64,000 bases of DNA from Apricaphanius iberus. Taxonomy: Eukaryota > Chordata > Actinopteri > Cyprinodontiformes > Aphaniidae. How positions within the stretch are numbered: the stretch's first letter is position 1; every line of letters starts with the position of its first letter. The position numbers were made by a program, and so were the translations under genes. The notes beneath the pieces are model-generated. The model was not told the origin of the DNA. It saw nothing but the letters and a program-made list of their open reading frames with translations, and did not search any database. The stretch is from contig JAPXFQ010002811.1 in assembly GCA_028564705.1 (NCBI GenBank), positions 2,294,001-2,358,000 of the forward strand, written 5' to 3'. Positions 31,391 through 43,910 of this stretch are shown in pieces.

Positions 31391-34300
31391 AAATGCACGC
31401 CAAAGCTTTCAGGTCCTCAGTTGTAAAGGATTTTAAAAACCATTCATCACCTTCCCTGCTCAAATTACTTCAGATTTGTGTGCCAGTGTTACACTACCAA
31501 ACAATTTGGCAGTTGGGTCAAGTTTATGTTGGAATCTCTAGGACCGTACATGTTTAAAACGAAAGTGTTCATTCTTGAATTGTCCTGTTTTTTCAGTGTC
31601 ATCATGGATATTGGGACTCCCTACCCCATTTTTTTCTTCACAATCTGTCCAAAGTCTCTTACCTTCTAATGTTGAGGATGCTCTGTGTGCCTTCTAGCAC
31701 TTTAGTTCAATGTACACTGCATTGATGGGTTCTCATCCAACTCACCAGCAAAATATTAATGTTAAAAAAACAACTTTGTCTTTATGAAGGTAGGATTTAT
31801 TGCTTTGCTGTTATAGACTGCATCTGTTTGACATAGCTGAGACTAATAAACTGGCTGGTGAGTACAGTTTGTGCATAACCACAATAAATTTTTATAAGCT
31901 GGTCTCCATGAGTTTGTGCCAGCTATAGTTTTATGCTTCAGGCAAAATTAAAGGACAACTCATAATGAAAAGGTCTTTTTGACTGAGCAACTGGTAAGTT
32001 TTTAAATATGTAATAAAAAGGTGATGTATATATATACCCATCAGCTTTTATCAACATTTAGCCATTTTAAGTTTTAAGTTATTTTAAGTTAAATTTTGCC
32101 CAAATATATGCTAAAATATACAGTCATATTTTAGAACCAGAAAACCTAAAGATCCTGGAAGCAAGACACATCTCTTGTGTGGTTTTTCCGAGCAGATAGA
32201 TAATGTCAAAGTCCACCTATTTGATTCTAAATGAGATTTTTGAATCATTTTTATAATCGCATGGCTAATGCTATCAAATAATAAATCCATTTAAACTTGT
32301 TCATTTAAAAAAAGTCAAATAATTCCCCTACAGTTTTTATTAGTTTTTCATTCTGCATAAATAAATAACTTTGTTAATACTAACTGACCTTTAAATGAAA
32401 GAGTTGAGTCTTATTTGTCTTTTTTATGCTGAGTGTTTAAATATCTGGTTTCACCTTCCTTTTAAGCAGTAGAAATTTTTTGCACCTGATGTGATAAAAA
32501 TAAATAAATCAATCTTGATAATATAGAAATGACCGAAACAGTAAACTTAATATATTCTCACCCTAACTTCAGCACCTAATCAGCCACTGTGGTACATCGT
32601 GTTTGCAAATAGCTGGCTGTATCATTTGAATATCTTACCATGTATTCCATCGGCCAACACAGGCTGCCTGATTCTGCAACGCTAAAAACACATCAGCACA
32701 TAAAGACACACTCATTAAACACAGAAAGCCAGCTGCAGCATGCTCCGATGATGCCCTTGCAGCTACTCAACCCCCAGCATGCTTTGCTCCCGGGATCAAC
32801 TGTGGAGAGGATCATGGGACTGCCCTGATACCACCGGCGTAGGCACAGACAGAGCAATAACTGAGAGGGAGAAAGTCAAGACAACAGAGGAGAAACAGTG
32901 ATGGGAGAAAGGCAAAAATCCACTGAGCATGTTGAAACACATCTTGTGGCATGAAAGGAATTACCTGCAAAGAGAGACCAGGAGTAAAACATTTCTGTTT
33001 CAGCTTGCCTGCTGCAAGACTGCAACAGTTTGATTTGCTTGTCTGTAGACTGAAGGACCTCTTTAAAACCTGCATTTAGTTTTTATCTATTGAGTCAAGC
33101 AATTGGAAACAAACTAAACACAGTGGTCTGGATTTTATGCACATGCTGCATCTGCTCTCTGATCGCATACTGGAAGCATGTGCGCAAGCTTGTGTTTGGA
33201 ATCTGATTCAGCTGCCTAACTCGACCCGGTTGATACACCACAGCAAAAAATAAATAAATGCAGATGAGTTAATCAGTTTTGATAGTCATTTGGCCCTTCT
33301 TCATGGACTTTTACTATCTGAGGCACAGTTAACCAACAGTACCCGAGGAGAAAAACATCAGTTAAAATCTGTAAAGCTGAGAGAAAACATGCCTGCATGC
33401 AAAAGAAGCTGGAAAAGGGACATGACATTCACAAAAATCAGGCTGAGACATTAGATTAGCCCGACATCCAACAGGACGTCTTTCTGCTGATTTCACGGCT
33501 CACTACACACACAGCAAACATGTGAGATGGCTATTTTTGGTTGACCTACCCCCCCTTCCACCATTACCCCACTAGCCACAATCCCTCTTCTCTATCTCCT
33601 TCCATCATTCCCTTCCTGCTGCCCTCGACCTCGCTCCATTTACTCTGCAACTTGCACCTACAACTTCTCAGTTGCTGCAACAGTTTGTTTTTGTACAGTC
33701 ACTTTATCTAAACTCAACAAAAATAGATATTTAGTACATTTGTATTCAATCAAGAGGGAGCCAAAACTCAGTTTCAATTAGTCTATATCTAAAAACATAC
33801 CATTTACCAACTTTAAACCCTTTTTCAATACTAAAAACAAAGGCATTAAGGGCTTAGATTTTTTTCTACCAACTAATCAATCCTTCTTATTAGCTGAATC
33901 AGCATACAGTATATGCAGCTCCAAACATTTATGGCATTTGCTCATCTTTAGTTGTGTAGTTTGTAACCTTTGATATCAAGTTCAGTTGTATTCCTTTTTT
34001 CATTCTTCACAATTTATTATCTACCTTAATAATTGTGAGAGTCATATTGGACAAAATTTGGCTGTCTTAGTTATAAGGGTGAGCGTCCATAGTTTTTCTT
34101 TACCCACTTCTCCTTGCAGGGAGGGGCCTATCACCAGTATTCATTGGTCAAGAGAAGGGCACACTGTAACTTTATTCCAAACAATTCTTGTTAAATGCAG
34201 ATGTACACTACTTAGAATTGCTAGCTGCAGCTCAGATTTATTGAGTCAAAATGTTAAATGAGTAGTTTAGTAGTCAGTTATTTTAATGCAGTCCATCATT

Positions 34301-34421
34301 CTGCAGGAGCACCTTCTCTTCCGGATTTATTAGGATGCCGACTTCATCACAAACTTTTCCACAAATTAAAATGAATGTTCAAGTGTACATTTGACGGGTC
34401 TGGCCCTCAATTTCCCGTCTT

Positions 34422-34444
34422 AAAAAAAAAAAAAAAAAAAAAAA
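34422..34444 (+). repeat. 23-base poly-A run
   Basis: Uninterrupted A run in shc1 intron 1, possibly the tail of a lost retroelement; no recognisable body precedes it. Confidence 0.6.
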
Positions 34445-34860
34445 GACTTCCTGGATTTTTTAAAATCATAAATGCAGTATATTCTTCATGCTAGTTTTCA
34501 ATATTAAAATATTGCTAATGTCCAAAAATTTTCCACAAAGACTGCCTTTAGCATCTTGAATACTTAAAATTTGAATGTCAAACACATTTTGCAACCTAGA
34601 GTCCTTTGTGATATAGAGCTAATACTGCAATGTTGACATATTTTCGATGTATCGTTAAGCACTAACAGGGATGTTGTGACAAACCAATGCTATAGCTGTC
34701 ATTGACTTTATTGTGTTCTTTTGAGACATCCAGAGACTTTCTGGGGTACTCAAGTTTACTGAAAAATCCCCAGAGTGCTTGGTTTTGATTCACAAACTGA
34801 TAAATGGACATCCTCCTTCAGGATTTTCCGGTAGAGAACAGAATTAATGGTTCCATCATG

Positions 34861-35088
34861 GGGACAGACAGGACAAACAACAATGCACGCACACACACCT
34901 AAGGACAATTTAGAGTGATCAATTAACCTGACAGTCATGTTTTTGGACTGTGGGAGGAAGCCGGAGTACCCGGAGGGAACCCACGCATGAACATGCAAAC
35001 TCCACGCAGAAAGGCCCTGGGCCGGGATACGAACCCACAACCTTCTTGCTGCAAGGCAAGTGCTAACCACTGCCCCACCGTGCAGCCC
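34861..35088 (-). mobile_element. tRNA-derived fish SINE, 3'-truncated copy
   Basis: Reverse-complement copy of the 2591-2928 family, with its head at 35088 (GGGCTGCACGGTGGGGCAGT on the minus strand) and its body complement GCAAACTCCACGCAGAAAGG on the plus strand. The 3' part is lost near 34861. It abuts the repeat at 35100-35399. Confidence 0.7.
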
Positions 35089-35099
35089 TGATTCCATCC

Positions 35100-35399
35100 A
35101 ATCCGATTCAATTTGATCCAGTTTGATATAGATATGGGTCAGTGCTATTACGTCTTTTTTTAGCTATTATCCTAATTATATTCCTGTGATTCAGTGACTT
35201 AACACTGTAAGAGTATACCAGGAAAAAAATCCTTAACAATTTCAGAACTAAGCCTTAAATTGGCTTTTAATTCCCATTTTAGCTGTAAAAAAAAAAAAAA
35301 AGGGCAAACTATGTTAAACAAACTGAATTTTGAACTTGTGAATCGATTCTTAGGAATTTTATCAGAATTGATTTTACGATTTTTTTCAACACAGCCATA
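35100..35399 (-). repeat. Interspersed repeat, copy B (partner at 43911-44240)
   Basis: On the minus strand it begins ATATGGCTGTGTTGAAAAAAAT and includes TAGTTTGCCCTTTTTTTT, ACAGCTAAAATGGGAATTAA and AATAGCACTGACCCATAT. It matches copy A along its whole length in the opposite orientation. The family is not named. A SINE abuts its far end. Confidence 0.6.
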
Positions 35400-35418
35400 T
35401 CCTTTATCACGCCGTGGT

Positions 35419-35449
35419 GATCAGGTGCTTTTGTGAAAAGCACCTGATC
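35419..35449. repeat. Perfect 14-bp inverted repeat with 3-base loop
   Basis: GATCAGGTGCTTTT, loop GTG, then AAAAGCACCTGATC, fully paired. The transcript of either strand could fold tightly. It lies in shc1 intron 1 next to repeat copy B and no known RNA gene is apparent. Confidence 0.6.
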
Positions 35450-38400
35450 GAGGCAAATTGTCGCCACAGGCGGATAAGCTTCTTACAAATGAGCAAAAGG
35501 CTGCCTTATGGTGGCATCTTGGTGAAGAGGCTATTGACTGTAGTGTACAGCACTTTGGAGTCTTTAGACGACTTGACAGCTAGATCTTGCTAAAAGGCCA
35601 ACTGAATTAGGCTAAAGGGTATACAAATAACTTCTAGGGTGTACAGCCCATAATGAGGATTCAGCTTTCTCAATAAGCACAATCTACAGATAACAGTTGA
35701 CTAAAAACAAAATATAAGTCACGTCAAAATTTTGATAAATGGCAATGCAGCTATACGTACTTCCGGGTTTCATTCTCTAACACATCAAGATCAAACCTGT
35801 AAGCTTGCACAGTGCATTCAACCACAAGTGTATAGCACTGAGCCATAAACCACAGGGGGGAAACATGGCTGAGCTTTAGGCCCATTGTATGAAGCAGAGA
35901 CGGACAACCACATGCTATGAGCTCAAAAAACAAACTCCTCCGTTTCTTTCCCACAACACACACATGCAGATACCCTAACAACACTGGTAGACATAAAGAG
36001 ACACAGAAGAATTAGCTTGAAGGGACATAGTCTAACACAAAGCTGAATATCCTGTCAGGAAACAGTAAAATCTCTTTTACAAGACAAAATAATATTTTAT
36101 AATATGCATATTGTCAGTGTCTACAAAAAAACTCTGAGATTGTTAGTGGGACAGCCGTGTGTTCCAGAGTGTGTTGCCGTCCGCACAAACCTCTGTAAGT
36201 GAAGCAACAATAACAACCAAATGTCACCCACTCCTGTCAATCAGCACCAACTTTCTTACTTGTGACTGATGGGGGCCAAGCAGAACTGGACAGATCCCAC
36301 TTTAATGAAATGGATTTTAGACTGTGGCGGTGTTGTGACAGTGCGACCATGACGCTCCCCTCTGACTGACAGATCACGTCTCGGACTGTCCTTCTGTCTG
36401 GGTCACGTTTGCCCTTGTATGTTTATGTGTGTGTGTTATTTGTTGGGATCCTGTCATGTGTCTGAATCATTTTTTTTTTTTGGGGGGGGGATCTCTGGCT
36501 GATTGCACCTTCTCTTCGCCTGCATTTCATCAGCGATTATAACTTCCACCATTTAATATCATGTCACGGGCTGCTGGCCTGAGCCTTGTGGCTGACCCTG
36601 ATAAGGGCGCCGAGACCTGGTTTCAGTCGCCTCAATCATCCTGCACTGCCTTCAGTCCGTCTCCATAATAGTGTGTCTACCCTTCATTCGTTCACTCTGA
36701 ACTTCAACTCTGTCACAGTGACACTGTTTCAACGCATCTGAGGTGGGTTTACGCTGGCTGGTCTCCACAGATAGTAATTGGAAGACATAGTGGAGCATGG
36801 CTCAAACTTTCTTTTGTCCCATTTTGTGCAGATTTGTGCGCATGTGTGCACTGACTGGCTCTACCGCTTATCTCGCTGACCATTTAGTAGAGCCTGGAGC
36901 AACATAGCTCGACTCTGACAATACAAGGACCTTTTCATAGAAGGTTTGCCCTATACTAGCACGGGGAAGGTTGCTTTTGAAATATGATGTCATAAAATGA
37001 GCTAATAAATGCAGCACACAGACACGTATCAGCAAGTCAGGATTTGTGCTGTTACAGGGTTGTATTCTTGCCCCTTGCTAAACTAATTTAAACGTCTGCA
37101 GTGACAGAATATGTGTGAAAAACTGAACCTCGGAAGCAACGGAAGTGTTTCTTAAACTGGTCAATACAAACACTAATTCTTCACACATCATTAATCACAA
37201 TGAGGGATTACTGCAGAGTCAGCGGCCCAACACATATGCCTAAGACTTCCTTAGATAACCATTTTTAAACTGGTTTAGTAGTATCTGACTGCACTGTATT
37301 CCAACTTTAATTGAACTGGAATATAGGAGGATCTTTGTGACATCTTTGTGTACATGCGCGAATGGTTGCGTAGCAAGAAAGCAAACAAAATTAACAAAAT
37401 ACCTTCTTGCCATCTGAAAGATAATCACCCATGCAGTAATTATCCAGCAGGAGGCTTGCAAACATTTTCTTAGTTAAATCCAGGTGCCGACTTTTTTTGA
37501 CCAGGCAGTGTAAATGAATGAGACTCAAACTGATTTGATGATGCATTTTTGGATGTGAATTTATATAAATGCATGTGTAAACTAAATTCCAAAAGCAGAG
37601 CTACAGCAGGAAAAGGGGGGAATGTACTGTTGTCTCGACGTCCTTTAAAGTGAAAACGTCTTCAGAGAACTCTTCAATCTGACACAATTTAAACATCTGA
37701 ATTACTCTATTGTTTGGCAACATGCAAGGCTGCTCGTGCAACAACAAAAATGTGAATTTCAACATCAGTTCAAAGCGATCTCATAACAACTGCCACCTAC
37801 AAAAATCGTTCAGTTATTTGTCAATATTGAGTTTAGCGAGCACACTCTTTAAGCAGAAAAACGTGCAAATGTTTTCCAAAGATGATGAGCAAACGTGTTA
37901 AGCAATCCTAAATTCCTTCTACCTCCAACAACTATCAGCCTCTTCAAATGACTTCAAATCCATAATTATTCACATTTCACAGGTTAAATAAAAACATAAA
38001 TCAATCATAATTGATTGATAAAATTAGTTTTATCTAAAGATAAATTCTTAACTTTTCTACTGGGTTGTAAAACAACTGCCCTCTTGAAATTAAGATTTCT
38101 GTATTTTTAGTATACATCGCTTTTCTTTTAATTGGCTGATTTCTCTTTAACTTTTTTTGCCTTAATGCATTTATTTGATGTCCTCAAATTTATATTAATT
38201 AATTGACAGAAGATAATCTGGACCAAATCCCCCCAAAAAAGCACCACATTTTACACCCAACAGACCAAATCTGTATCTTGACATGTCTTAGACAGAAATA
38301 CTGTGGTGAACGGATAATCTGAATTTAAATATGCCTAATTTCCACAGGCAAATTTCAATGTGCTCCTTTTTATTTTGAAAATCCCATCCTACTTTATTCC

Positions 38401-38995
38401 TATATGCACCAATGTCACCACATCCAAAAAAAGATATACATACAGAAAACTGTTGCCAAGTGATTTTTTTTAAACAATACATTGAATGGGAGGGACTACA
38501 CAAAATATCATTATTGCAATGTCAGTGTGTGTATGCATGAAAAATATTGCTAATGAATGCTGAGAATGCAATATGTGTTAGATGCCATTTGCAGGTGTCA
38601 TGAAGGCACACTTTTGCACACCATCATATTATTCGGCATATTAGAACAGCCTCACAGCAGTAGCTATGGATGACGGTGTCCAAAATGTTGAAATCAATAC
38701 TACGAGAAAATATCCAAATATCTTAAAACCAAATGTATTTATTGAAGTGAACGGTAATTAGCAATGGTTAATTAGCAATGTGAAATACCACATCACTAGG
38801 GCCGTGGCGATACACTAATCTCATGATACGATACACAATAGTCAGCTCACAATGCGATATATATCACGATATTCAGCAAACAATACGCTTACATCATTTT
38901 CTGAAAGATTTAAAGGGGACAGAGTGATGGCATCTTGGGAATATTCCATTTATTTGGATTGAAATAATTGAACTGAAAACATAAGTTACACTATA

Positions 38996-40605
38996 CAGGT
39001 GCTGGCCAGTAAATTAGAATATCATCAAAAAGTTGAATTATTTCAATAATTCCATTCAAAACGTGAAACTTGTACATTATATTCATGCAATGCACACAGA
39101 CCAATGTATTTCCAATGTTTATTTCTTTTAATTTTGATATTTATAAGTGACAACTAATGAAAACTCCAAATTTGGTATCTCAAAAAATTAGAATATTTTA
39201 AAGGCCAATGAAAAAAAATGTTTTTTTTTAAATGTTGGCCAACTGAAAAGAATGAACATGAAAAGAATGTGCATGTATAGCACTCAATACTTAGTCGGGG
39301 CTCCTTTTGCCTCCATCACTGCAGTAATGCGGCGTGGCATGGACTCGATCAGTCTGTGGCACTGCTCAGGTGTTATGAGAGCCCAGGTTGCTCTGATAGT
39401 CGTCTTCAGCTCCTCTGCATTGTTGGGTCTAGCGTATTGCATCTTCCGCTTCACAATACCCCATAGATTTTCTATGGGGTTAAGGTCAGGCGAGTTTGCT
39501 GGCCAATCAAGGACAGGGATACCATGGTCCTTGAACCAGGTACTGGTGGTTTTGGCACTGTGTGCAGGTGCCAAGTCCTGTTGAAAAGTGAAGTCTGCAT
39601 CCCCATAAAGTTGGTCAGCAGCAGGAAGCATGAAGTGCTCTAAAACTTCCTGGTAGACGGCTGCATTGACCTTGGACCTCAGGAAACAGAGTGGGCCAAC
39701 ACCGGCAGATGACATGGCACCCCACACCATCACTGACGGTGGAAACTTTACACTGGACCTCATGCAACGTGGATTCTGTGCTTCTCCGCTCTTCCTCCAG
39801 ACTCTGGGTCCTTGATTTCCAAAGGAAATGCAAAAATTGCTTTCATCAGAAAACATAACTTTGGACCACTCAGCAGCAGTCCAGTCCTTTTTGTCCTTGG
39901 CCCAGGCGAGACGCTTCTTACGCTGTTTCTTGTTCAAGAGTGGCTTGACACACGGAATGCGACAGCTGAATCCCATGTCTTTCATGAGTCTCTTCGTGGT
40001 GGTTCTTGAAGCGCTGACTCCAGCTGCAGTCCACTCTTTGTGGATCTCCCCCACATTTTTGAATGGGTTTGTCGTCACAATTCTCTGCAGGGTGCGGTTA
40101 TCCCTAGAGCTTGTACACTTTTTTCTACCACATTTTTTCCGTCCCTTCGCCTGTCTGTTAATGTGCTTGGACACAGAGCTCTGCGAACAGCCAGCTTCTT
40201 TAGCAATCACCTTTTGTGTCTTGCCCTCCTTGTACAAGGTGTCAATGGTCGTCTTTTGGACAGCTGTTAAGTCAGAAGTCTTCCCCATGATTGTGGAGCC
40301 TTCAGAACAAGACTGAGGGACCTTTTAAAGGCCTTTGCAGGTGTTTTGAGTTAATCAGCTGATTAGAGTGGCACCAGGTGTCTTCTATATTGAGCCTTTT
40401 CAGAATATTCTAATTTTCTGAGATACTGAATTTGGTGTTTTCATTAGCTGTCAGTTGTAATAATAAAAATGAAAATTAATAAACACTTGAAATATATCAC
40501 TATGTGTGGAAGGAAAGTATACAGTATAGAAGTTTCACGTTTTGAATGGAATTACTGAAATAATTCAACTTTTTGATGATATTCTAATTTACTGGCCAGC
40601 ACCTG
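38996..40605 (-). mobile_element. Complete Tc1/mariner transposon with TA flanks
   Basis: A 1,610-bp element bounded by TA on both sides (38994-38995 and 40606-40607). The ends begin CAGGTGCTGGCCAGTAAATT and form inverted repeats that pair for about 75 bases with one mismatch noticed. It encodes one uninterrupted transposase on the minus strand. Well-matched ends and an open frame suggest recent insertion. It sits inside an older hAT-like repeat in shc1 intron 1, on the same strand as shc1. Confidence 0.93.
39284..40288 (-). CDS. Tc1-type transposase, 334 residues, open frame
   Basis: DDE transposase that cuts and pastes its element at TA sites. The N-terminus (from MGKTSDLTAVQK) has a paired-type helix-turn-helix region with KVIAKEAGCSQSSVSKHI, followed by the linker and second DNA-binding subdomain. 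The catalytic DD34E triad is visible: the Asp of FSDESNF, the Asp of FQQDLAPAHSA, and the Glu of [11 protein letters not shown]. Length is normal for the family (about 340). No frameshift or stop is present. Whether it is active cannot be told from sequence alone. Confidence 0.93.
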   Translation of the reverse strand: MGKTSDLTAVQKTTIDTLYKEGKTQKVIAKEAGCSQSSVSKHINRQAKGRKKCGRKKCTSSRDNRTLQRIVTTNPFKNVGEIHKEWTAAGVSASRTTTKRLMKDMGFSCRIPCVKPLLNKKQRKKRLAWAKDKKDWTAAEWSKVMFSDESNFCISFGNQGPRVWRKSGEAQNPRCMRSSVKFPPSVMVWGAMSSAGVGPLCFLRSKVNAAVYQEVLEHFMLPAADQLYGDADFTFQQDLAPAHSAKTTSTWFKDHGIPVLDWPANSPDLNPIENLWGIVKRKMQYARPNNAEELKTTIRATWALITPEQCHRLIESMPRRITAVMEAKGAPTKY

Positions 40606-41044
40606 TATATGTACCTGACAGGACAGAGTCTACAGCTTGCAAATGTTGAACAAAATGAATCAAAGATGTGTTGAGAAAATTAGTTCCATTAATTGAAACA
40701 GTACAAACTGTATTTTACAAGCCTTTGAAAAGTAAATAAAGTGCAGTATTGCAAATAAAAATGGAGAGTTAGAAAGTGCAGCAAGTGGCCTTGTCTGAAC
40801 AGTTTCTTTGTTTAAATAGTCACTCAACATATGAGTTAGCCAGTCTAGACACCTGGTAAGTAAACACACTGTAGTACCATGACTTCTCCAAAACATCTAA
40901 TAATTCAAGGCCGTAAGAAATACATTTAACTTGTGTTCTTCTTACTTAAAAGTATGTGAGGTAGCCAGTCTAGCCAGCAGAAAAGAAAAATAAACCATGG
41001 CAGCCAACTTAAAATTGAACACCCATTTTAGCAGAGTAGCTTAA

Positions 41045-41582
41045 AGCTTGGTTTATGCTTGCCGCGTCCGCAAGGTCCGCACGGCTCCACGCGGCCAAAT
41101 TACGTCATTTCAGCAACCGCGCCTCTCCGCACGGCCTCCTCCCGCCCAAAAATTTCCGCACCGCGCACCTAGGAAAATTTGTAACTACACGGTCCCGCGC
41201 GGAAAGACATGGCGGACTGGCAAGGGCTCATACTGCCGGAGTTTTGTAAATAGACATCTTTATGATTCGGCCTATAGAGATCACTGTGATGAACTGTGTT
41301 TTAATGGACGAGTGGACAGTCTCCTTTTTCGTCTTTTTTCCTAAGTAAACAGCATAAAAGTTCAGCTTTGTTTAAGCTCACGGGTGTCACCATCTTGTAA
41401 ACAACAGTGATTACTACTTCTACTATGGTGTAGTGTTGTATGCGTGCCATAGGGCCCTACGCCGCCCCCTACAGTCGTCAAGAATATTGGTTCTCAGCAG
41501 GGACAAGCTCGAAAGCGTCTCAGCCGGTTCCGCACGTTTCGTTTCCACGCGTAATGTTCATGCGGCAAGCATAAGCCAAGCT
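41045..41582. mobile_element. PIF/Harbinger-like non-autonomous element, CpG-rich
   Basis: A 538-bp element with inverted ends AGCTTGGTTTATGCTTGCCG and (right end, reversed) AGCTTGGCTTATGCTTGCCG, flanked by TAA at 41042-41044 and 41583-41585. A 3-bp TAA/TTA duplication is the PIF/Harbinger signature. It is much richer in CpG than its surroundings. It has no transposase ORF, and the short ORFs inside it are not recognisable. Confidence 0.75.
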
Positions 41583-43910
41583 TAAGGTCTTACGTGAACA
41601 ATAAACAGAAACTCTCCACATAACTGCAAACCGAGTAATCTACTAGGGATTACATTCAACATACATCTACAGTCCTACATTCAATTTTACTGCCAAAATG
41701 ACTGATCTGTTAGAATTCTACTGAAATTATATATATATATAAAAAAAGATACTTTTCTTTCGAATCTTGATACAATACTGTTATATAAAATATCGCGATA
41801 CACTGGAATATCAATATTTCTTACATCCCTAAACATCACACTATCACCAACCTACTTGCTATAGATTTTTAAACTGGATTTAATGTAGTCCAGATGTTAC
41901 ATAATGTTCTGCTATTCCCTGTCAGTCCACAGAATGTTTCCCCCAAATATGTTGTGTATCATCAAGACTTTATTTTATTTTTTTGGTCAGCAGTGATTTT
42001 GTCTTGGATCTCTTCGATGAGCACTGACCCTAAACTGAGGAACTGCTTATTGGTTCTGCTGTAACCTTGATGTGGATATAATTAGGTCAGAGAGGCAATC
42101 TCCTAATGACTGTATTAGTTTCTGTATGTTGCTGGTCCTGTTGAACAAACATGACAGACTTCAGAGATGTGGGTCAGATCTACGGTCCACGGATGTCAGA
42201 GCAACAAGAAGAGATCTTCTGTCTTCTACTATCAGGATACTGTGATGCAGAAAATAATATTTGATTACTAAATACTACAAAGTGAACGTTTAGACTTGTG
42301 GGAGCAGGTCAGCCTATGCAATGCTTTGTATGTGCAGTCTCCTTGTTGGTCAAAAAGCAGGATTATAACATTGTTGAACCACAGAAGGAATCCTTTCTCA
42401 TCCTTGGTGAGCCCAAATGTGGCAATAAAACTAGTAATACCAACCACAACAGCGCTAAACATTTTCGCTCCACTGCACAATGCAATTCCAATCAACTTAC
42501 AGTGGTGGTCACTTAAGTCTTTCAAAAATAATATTAGGGGTGGGGACATACTAAGAACTCTGGCCCAGGGGAAAAAAAACATCGGGGTAGAGACTTTACA
42601 AGACACCAAGTTTCCTGGTCCTAATGAGGAACTTGATTTCTCGGTTTTTCTTTGATTATGTATGAAACTTTTAATGTAAGCTGTGTATTGTAATCAACCT
42701 GAAATGAATGCTGTGCATTCTATTACATATGTTTTGGCTGTTCACATTATTTTTTTATATGACACTTCTACTGCTTCTGTGGTTGACCACATAGATTATC
42801 GGGGGTGGTAGAGTGATACTTTGTCTAACATGCAATCTGTTTATATTTGTAGGTGTCATAGGAACAATCTAGACTTTTTAATGTCTGCTATTTTTATTGA
42901 TTTTTTTTAATGCTAATATGGTGTTATCGCTCTTGGTTTCATTATTCTAATCATGCGACTGTATCACATGAATAAATTTTGCTTTTTAATAACACCTGTG
43001 AGGTAAGAAGCCCTGTAGAAAGTCACACACAACCAAAAGACGTCAGCATGTCTCTTTAAAGTAAAATACTTTAATTTGGAGTGCCTCTGACCTTTCCCTT
43101 TTCTTTTATCTTTTCATCCTTATTGAGGAATATTTTTTCCATGATGATCTGATTGAGATGCACATTTGGAACATCTTTGACTGGTTGGTTGCTCATTTCA
43201 AGGTTCACCGTTGTTTTATATTTTCTCTAGTTGTATATAAAGGCTCTCACTATTGTTCATTGAAGCATCAAACCATTTAAGATGGCTTTATAAATCTTTC
43301 CATACTGACAGAGTGCAATGCCCGCTTCTCATTTACTGCTTAGATCAGAGTATCATATTTGCTTTTTGAAAAAATTTGATCCACTTCTAATGTCAGGCAA
43401 GTTGGAATTATATTATTTCTTGGTTCAATAATTTCTGGTAGTAATAAGGAATAGCTGTGGCTGGTGACAGTGAACTCATCTTACCAAAACAATATGATAT
43501 GATGATGTTTATTTGATATGGACATAGCAATTACATTGGACAAACCAGATGCATTGTTTCAGTGTGTTAACAACACTTGTCCATAAGCACCATAGTTAAT
43601 TAAAGTTGGCTTACCATTTAATGAGTGGACCATTACAAAGCTTAAATGTTGGGTTGATTAGTCTTTTTTTAATATTAATGAAATTATTTTTTAAAGCTGC
43701 TTTTAGTATTTGTTCCTATTATGTTTGTTTGATAACAAAATGTGCAAATGAAATGACAGGAGAGGGAGAAAAGAAAATGGAGAAATCTGCAAATCTGTGA
43801 ACTTTTCTACCAGTTTTTTAAATCATGGTTAATCAGACTTTGTACAATATTCGTCAAATAGTTTACAATTTAATGACAGTGGTTGGGATTACTTATCTAT
43901 TGGGAAAACA

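Larger units (their letters stand above)
38797..41831. mobile_element. hAT-like repeat split by a Tc1 and a PIF/Harbinger-like element
   Basis: The outer element starts TAGGGCCGTGGCGATACAC and ends ATTTCTTACATCCCTA. The flanks, CACATCAC (38789-38796) and AACATCAC (41832-41839), match at 7 of 8 positions, as expected for an 8-bp hAT target-site duplication. Removing the Tc1 (38996-40605) and the TAA-flanked element (41045-41582) leaves a core of about 0.88 kb with no transposase seen. The CGATACGATA-rich ends are typical of a common fish non-autonomous hAT group. Confidence 0.7.

Noticed and set aside
39828..40316. 162-residue plus-strand ORF
   Set aside because: Antisense shadow of the Tc1 transposase.
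41048..41344. 98-residue Arg-rich ORF
   Set aside because: Inside the CpG-rich non-autonomous transposon; GC-rich DNA lacks stops and no domain is visible.
42268..42655. Opposed ORFs of 113 and 119 residues
   Set aside because: Both strands open, no recognised domain, no suitable splice context; left as unexplained intron 1 sequence.
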